Shown here: positions 60,508-64,000 of the stretch, piece by piece
Numbering within the stretch: the stretch's first letter is position 1
Layout of the letters: the number at the start of each line of letters is the position of its first letter
DNA from: Mycolicibacterium frederiksbergense
Lineage (GTDB): Bacteria; Actinomycetota; Actinomycetes; Mycobacteriales; Mycobacteriaceae
Length of the DNA stretch: 64,000 nucleotides
Direction: 5' to 3'
Assembly: GCF_012223425.1 (NCBI RefSeq)
Contig: NZ_CP038799.1
Location: 3,890,249-3,954,248, forward strand
Notes under the pieces: model-generated
The model's input: the letters and a program-made list of their open reading frames with translations, nothing else
Told to the model about the DNA's origin: nothing
Database searches by the model: none
Program-made: the position numbers and the translations under genes

Positions 60508-61374
60508 ATGACTGAATTGCGCTTGATGGCGGTACACGCCCACCCCGATGACGAGTCCAGCAAGGGCGCGGCCACCACCGCCCGGTACGCGGCCGAAGGT
60601 GCCAGGGTCATGGTCGTGACCCTCACCGGCGGTGAACGCGGTGACATCCTGAACCCGGCGATGGACATCCCTGAGGTGCACGGACGCATCCACGAGGTGC
60701 GCCGCGACGAGATGGCCAAGGCCGCCGAGATCCTGGGTGTAGAACACCGCTGGCTGGGTTATGTCGACTCCGGGCTGCCCGAGGGCGACCCGCTACCGCC
60801 GCTGCCGGAGGGTTCCTTCGCCACCGTGCCGCTGGACGGGCCGACCGAGGCGCTGGTCGCGGTCATCCGCGAGTTCCGCCCGCACGTGCTGACCACCTAC
60901 GACGAGAACGGCGGGTACCCGCACCCGGATCACATCCGGTGCCACGAGGTGTCCGTCGCCGCCTACGAGGCCGCGGCCGACCATCTGCGCTACCCCGAAG
61001 CCGGGGAACCGTGGGCGGTGTCCAAGCTGTACTACAACCACGGTTTCCTGCGGCAGCGCATGCAGGTCCTGCAGGACGAGTTCGCCAATCACGGCCAGGA
61101 CGGCCCGTTCGCCAAGTGGCTGGAGAACTGGGACGCCGAGGAGGACGTGATCGAAGCGCGGGTGACCACCCGGGTGGAGTGCGCGAAGTTCTTCGCCCAG
61201 CGTGATGAGGCCCTACTCGCGCATGCCACCCAGATCGACCCGAAGAGTTTCTTCTTCACCACGCCCATGGAGTGGCAGCAGCGGCTGTGGCCGACCGAGG
61301 AATTCGAGCTCGCGCGGTCTCGTGTGCCGGTGCAGCTACCCGAGACCGACCTTTTCGCAGGGATCAAAACATGA
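60508..61374 (+). CDS. mca: Mycothiol S-conjugate amidase Mca
   Basis: A 288-residue zinc amidase that cleaves mycothiol S-conjugates to a mercapturic acid for export and GlcN-Ins for reuse. Zinc site His-x-x-Asp-Asp: MAVHAHPDDESSKGAATTAR (about residues 7-17); the third His is in YPHPDHIRCHEVSVAAY (about 143). The C-terminal part (CAKFFAQRDEALLAHATQID) is normal for Mca. ATGA overlap with the next gene. Confidence 0.95.
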   Translation: MTELRLMAVHAHPDDESSKGAATTARYAAEGARVMVVTLTGGERGDILNPAMDIPEVHGRIHEVRRDEMAKAAEILGVEHRWLGYVDSGLPEGDPLPPLPEGSFATVPLDGPTEALVAVIREFRPHVLTTYDENGGYPHPDHIRCHEVSVAAYEAAADHLRYPEAGEPWAVSKLYYNHGFLRQRMQVLQDEFANHGQDGPFAKWLENWDAEEDVIEARVTTRVECAKFFAQRDEALLAHATQIDPKSFFFTTPMEWQQRLWPTEEFELARSRVPVQLPETDLFAGIKT

Positions 61375-61628
61375 CTGACCTACTCCTGATCGCCGCCGGC
61401 CTGCTGGCCGAGGAGGGGCCGCGCCAGACCGGCCCGGACTTCGGCAAGGCCAGCCCGGTGGGTCTGCTGGTGCTGGTGCTCTTGCTGATCGGCACGTTCG
61501 CGCTGGTCTGGTCGATGAACCGGCACCTCAAGCGGCTGCCGGAGTCGTTCGACCCGGAGCATCCCGAACCCGATCAGGCCGTCGACGAGGGCACGGCAGG
61601 TGAGTTCAAGGGTGACACCAAGGGGTAA
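61371..61628 (+). CDS. Small single-pass membrane protein (Rv1083-like)
   Basis: An 85-residue protein with one membrane helix (VGLLVLVLLLIGTFALVWSM, about residues 31-50) and an acidic C-terminal tail (PDQAVDEGTAGEFKGDTKG). The ATG overlaps the mca stop (ATGA). The place and size match Rv1083. Function unknown. Confidence 0.85.
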   Translation: MTDLLLIAAGLLAEEGPRQTGPDFGKASPVGLLVLVLLLIGTFALVWSMNRHLKRLPESFDPEHPEPDQAVDEGTAGEFKGDTKG

Positions 61629-63618
61629 CACCCTGGGCGAGTCCACCAGCCCCTACCTTCGCCAGCACGCGGACAACCCGGTGCACTGGCAGCAGTGGGG
61701 TGCGCAGGCGCTGGCCGAGGCCGCCGCCCGCGACGTGCCGATCCTGCTGTCCGTCGGGTACGCCGCCTGTCACTGGTGCCATGTGATGGCGCACGAATCC
61801 TTCGAGGACGCCGATGTCGCGGCGGCCGTGAACGACGACTTCGTCTGCATCAAGGTCGACCGCGAGGAGCGTCCGGATCTGGACGCCATCTACATGAACG
61901 CCACCGTCGCGCTGACCGGTCAGGGCGGCTGGCCCATGACGTGTTTCCTGACCCCGGACGGCCGGCCCTTCTTCTGCGGCACCTACTACCCCAAAGAAGG
62001 TTTCCTGCAGCTTGTTTCGGCCGTCAAGGAGACCTGGCAGCAGCGGCGCGGCGAGGTCGAGCAGGCCTCCGACGAGATCGCCGGGGAACTGCGGGCGATG
62101 AGCGCGGGCCTGCCGGGTACCGGGCCGGCGTTGGAAGCCCGGTTGTGCGATGAGGCGGTGGCCGCGGTACTGCGCGATGAGGATGTGCAGCGCGGCGGAT
62201 TCGGTGCAGCGCCCAAGTTCCCGCCCTCGGCGGTGCTGGAGGCGCTGCTGCGCCACTACGAACGCACCGCCTCGGAAGAGGTGCTGGCCACGGTGGAACG
62301 GGCCGGCACGGCGATGGCGCGCGGCGGTATCTACGACCAGCTCGCCGGCGGTTTCGCCCGCTACAGCGTGGACCCGGACTGGGTGGTGCCGCACTTCGAG
62401 AAGATGCTCTACGACAATGCGCTGCTGCTGCGGTTCTACGCGCACTGGGCGCGGATCACGGGAAATCCACTGGCGCGCAAGATCACCGACGAGACGGCCC
62501 GGTTCATCATCGACGGCCTCGGTGCGGGTGGCATGTTCACCTCATCGCTGGACGCCGACGCGGACGGAGTGGAGGGGCTCACCTACTCGTGGACACCGGC
62601 GCAACTCCGCGATGTCCTGGGCGACGCCGACGCAGACTGGGCCGCTTCACTTTTCGGGGTGACGGCCGGTGGCACCTTCGAGCACGGCAGCTCGGTGCTG
62701 CAACTACCCGCCGATCCCGACGACCAGGCGCGCTTCGAGCGGGTGCGGGACGCGTTGCTCGCCGCCCGCGCGCAGCGTCCCCAGCCCGGCCGTGACGACA
62801 AGGTCGTGACGGCATGGAACGGCCTGGCCATCATCGCGCTCATCGAGGCCTCGGTGGCGTTGGACAAACCCGAATACGCCGACGCCGCAACGGTATGCGC
62901 GCGTGAGTTGCTGCTCCTGCATCTGGTCGGCGGTCGGCTGCGCCGCGCGAGCCTCGGTGGGGTGGTCGGTGAGAGCTCGGCGATCCTGGAGGACTACGCG
63001 ACCCTGATCACCGCGATGTGCGGGCTGTATCAGCGCAACGGGGCGTCGGCCTGGCTCACCACTGCCACCGGCCTGCTCGACACCGTGCTGGAACATTTCG
63101 CCGATGCCGGGCGGCCGGGCCGCTGGTTCGACACCGCCGACGATGCCGAGACGCTGATGCTGCGGCCGGCGGATCCGCTCGACGGCGCCACTCCGTCCGG
63201 AGCGTCCTCGATCGCCGAGGCACTGCAGCTGGCGGCGCACCTGAGCGGGGACTCGCGCTACGCCGCGGCCGCCGATGCCACCCTGGCGTCCGCGACCACG
63301 GTGCTGGCCAAACTTCCACGCTCCGGTGGACATTGGCTTGCCGTCGCGGAGGCCGCGGTGCGCGGACCGATCCAGATCGCCGTGGCATGCGACCCCGCGC
63401 ACTCGGAGCTCCTGGCCGCCGCGCGCAGGCTCGCACCGGGCGGGGCCGTGGTCGTCGGAGGCGCGGTGGATTCATCGGAGTTGCTGACCGGTCGCGACCG
63501 GGTGGGCGGGCACGATGCCGCCTACGTGTGCCGCGGACGGGTCTGCGATCTGCCCGTCACCACGGTGCAGGATCTCGCTGCCGCGCTTTCTCCAACTGCC
63601 CCGGGGCCATCCGTGTAG
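61600..63618 (+). CDS. Thioredoxin-domain / glycoside-hydrolase-fold protein (YyaL/Rv1084-like)
   Basis: A 672-residue protein of the YyaL/SPATA20 family. The N-terminal thioredoxin-like domain has SVGYAACHWCHVMAHESFED (Cys pair CHWC, about residue 63), and VALTGQGGWPMTCFLTPDGR is typical. An (alpha/alpha)6-barrel domain follows (GGIYDQLAGGFARYSVDPDW, VVPHFEKMLYDNALLLRFYA). No enzymatic role is proven. GTG 61600 overlaps the upstream gene by 29 bp; GTG 61612 is another option. Confidence 0.88.
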   Translation: MSSRVTPRGNTLGESTSPYLRQHADNPVHWQQWGAQALAEAAARDVPILLSVGYAACHWCHVMAHESFEDADVAAAVNDDFVCIKVDREERPDLDAIYMNATVALTGQGGWPMTCFLTPDGRPFFCGTYYPKEGFLQLVSAVKETWQQRRGEVEQASDEIAGELRAMSAGLPGTGPALEARLCDEAVAAVLRDEDVQRGGFGAAPKFPPSAVLEALLRHYERTASEEVLATVERAGTAMARGGIYDQLAGGFARYSVDPDWVVPHFEKMLYDNALLLRFYAHWARITGNPLARKITDETARFIIDGLGAGGMFTSSLDADADGVEGLTYSWTPAQLRDVLGDADADWAASLFGVTAGGTFEHGSSVLQLPADPDDQARFERVRDALLAARAQRPQPGRDDKVVTAWNGLAIIALIEASVALDKPEYADAATVCARELLLLHLVGGRLRRASLGGVVGESSAILEDYATLITAMCGLYQRNGASAWLTTATGLLDTVLEHFADAGRPGRWFDTADDAETLMLRPADPLDGATPSGASSIAEALQLAAHLSGDSRYAAAADATLASATTVLAKLPRSGGHWLAVAEAAVRGPIQIAVACDPAHSELLAAARRLAPGGAVVVGGAVDSSELLTGRDRVGGHDAAYVCRGRVCDLPVTTVQDLAAALSPTAPGPSV

Positions 63619-63628
63619 CCTGCCGCTC

Positions 63629-63997
63629 ATGAGCTTCGAGCCGGATGTCTTGCAAGGTTTCGTCCAGCGCTACCTGGACACCGTCGTCACCGGCAGCGCC
63701 GATGACGTCGCCGCCCTCTACGCCGAGGACGCCACCCTGGAGGACCCGGTGGGCGGTGGCGAGGTGCACATCGGGCGGCAGGCGATCGCCGGGTTCTACA
63801 AGAACGTCGCCGGTGTCGAGGTGAAGACCGAGCTGTTGTCGTTCCGCGCGGGCGGCAGTGAGGCGGCGTTCGTCTTCGCCATCACCGTGGGCGGTGCGAT
63901 GCGCATCGAGCCGATCGAGATCATGGCTTTCAATGCCGAGGGCCAGATCACCTCGATGCGGGCGTTCTGGGGTCCGGCGGACATCACGCAGCTCTAG
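63629..63997 (+). CDS. SnoaL/NTF2-like steroid delta-isomerase family protein
   Basis: A 122-residue NTF2-fold protein. It starts MSFEPDVLQGFVQRYLDTVV, with the Tyr and the motif AEDATLEDPVGGGEVHIGRQ (about residues 32-51), which resembles the ketosteroid isomerase catalytic Asp region. The last strand MRAFWGPADITQL is typical. Enzyme or ligand-binding role is unresolved. It lies 10 bp after the thioredoxin-domain gene and may share its transcript. Confidence 0.75.
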   Translation: MSFEPDVLQGFVQRYLDTVVTGSADDVAALYAEDATLEDPVGGGEVHIGRQAIAGFYKNVAGVEVKTELLSFRAGGSEAAFVFAITVGGAMRIEPIEIMAFNAEGQITSMRAFWGPADITQL

Positions 63998-64000
63998 GTC

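Noticed and set aside
1..64000. CRISPR arrays, tRNA and rRNA genes
   Set aside because: I saw no regularly spaced repeats, cloverleaf-type tRNA boxes or rRNA signature sequence in the window.

Overview
The window comes from a high-GC actinobacterium, almost certainly a rapidly growing, environmental-type mycobacterium (Mycolicibacterium-like). The main evidence is the right two thirds (about 28.9-64 kb). Its gene order matches my recollection of the M. tuberculosis Rv1057-Rv1084 interval: beta-propeller protein, fadD14, Rv1059-like reductase, two patatin lipases, lpqV, cysteine dioxygenase, rhodanese, Rv1069c-like membrane hydrolase, echA8, echA9, a Bax-inhibitor-like membrane protein, fadA3, Rv1075c-like GDSL esterase, lipU, cbs, pra, metB, greA, Rv1081c-like protein, mca, Rv1083-like protein and a thioredoxin-domain protein. 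Family names were recognised by eye; no database search was run.

Layout. (1) 0.36-3.96 kb: an operon on the minus strand for the lower meta-cleavage pathway (hydratase, acylating acetaldehyde dehydrogenase, 4-hydroxy-2-oxovalerate aldolase), with a divergent IclR regulator. (2) 3.96-17.3 kb: a mosaic of mobile elements and broken genes. It contains an IS3 remnant, a LuxR helix-turn-helix remnant and an IS21 element (4771-11144). The istB gene of that IS21 was split at its Walker A motif by a cargo-free Tn554-like tnpABC transposon. Further on are a frameshifted Mce-associated gene, an integrase with an in-frame stop, a doubly truncated indolepyruvate ferredoxin oxidoreductase, a doubly truncated DUF262 (GmrSD-like) gene, an IS256 element, a truncated IS110 transposase and a glycosyltransferase remnant. 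(3) 17.5-28.5 kb: a polar amino-acid ABC transporter, a peptidoglycan amidase, a formyltransferase interrupted by an IS3 element, a DUF3060 protein, dctA with a divergent two-component system, and a secreted SH3-like protein. (4) 28.9-64 kb: the conserved block named above.

How the genes work together. The conserved block combines lipid and steroid-type beta-oxidation functions (fadD14, ltp1, echA8, echA9, fadA3, lipU, patatins), sulfur amino-acid metabolism (cysteine dioxygenase, rhodanese, cbs, metB, mca) and envelope signalling (a PknH/EmbR-like kinase-regulator pair). Two sites match the KstR operator pattern, one before the Rv1059-like reductase and one before fadA3. A 14-codon leader with two adjacent Cys codons precedes the cysteine dioxygenase gene, which suggests cysteine-responsive attenuation.

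The most interesting items are the Tn554-like insertion in istB, the Cys-Cys leader, a DUF559/AbiEi-like gene bracketed by two related 62-bp palindromic repeats, two tandem proline-rich membrane genes that both lose frame at the same C-tract, and the IS-disrupted formyltransferase with an IdeR-like site.
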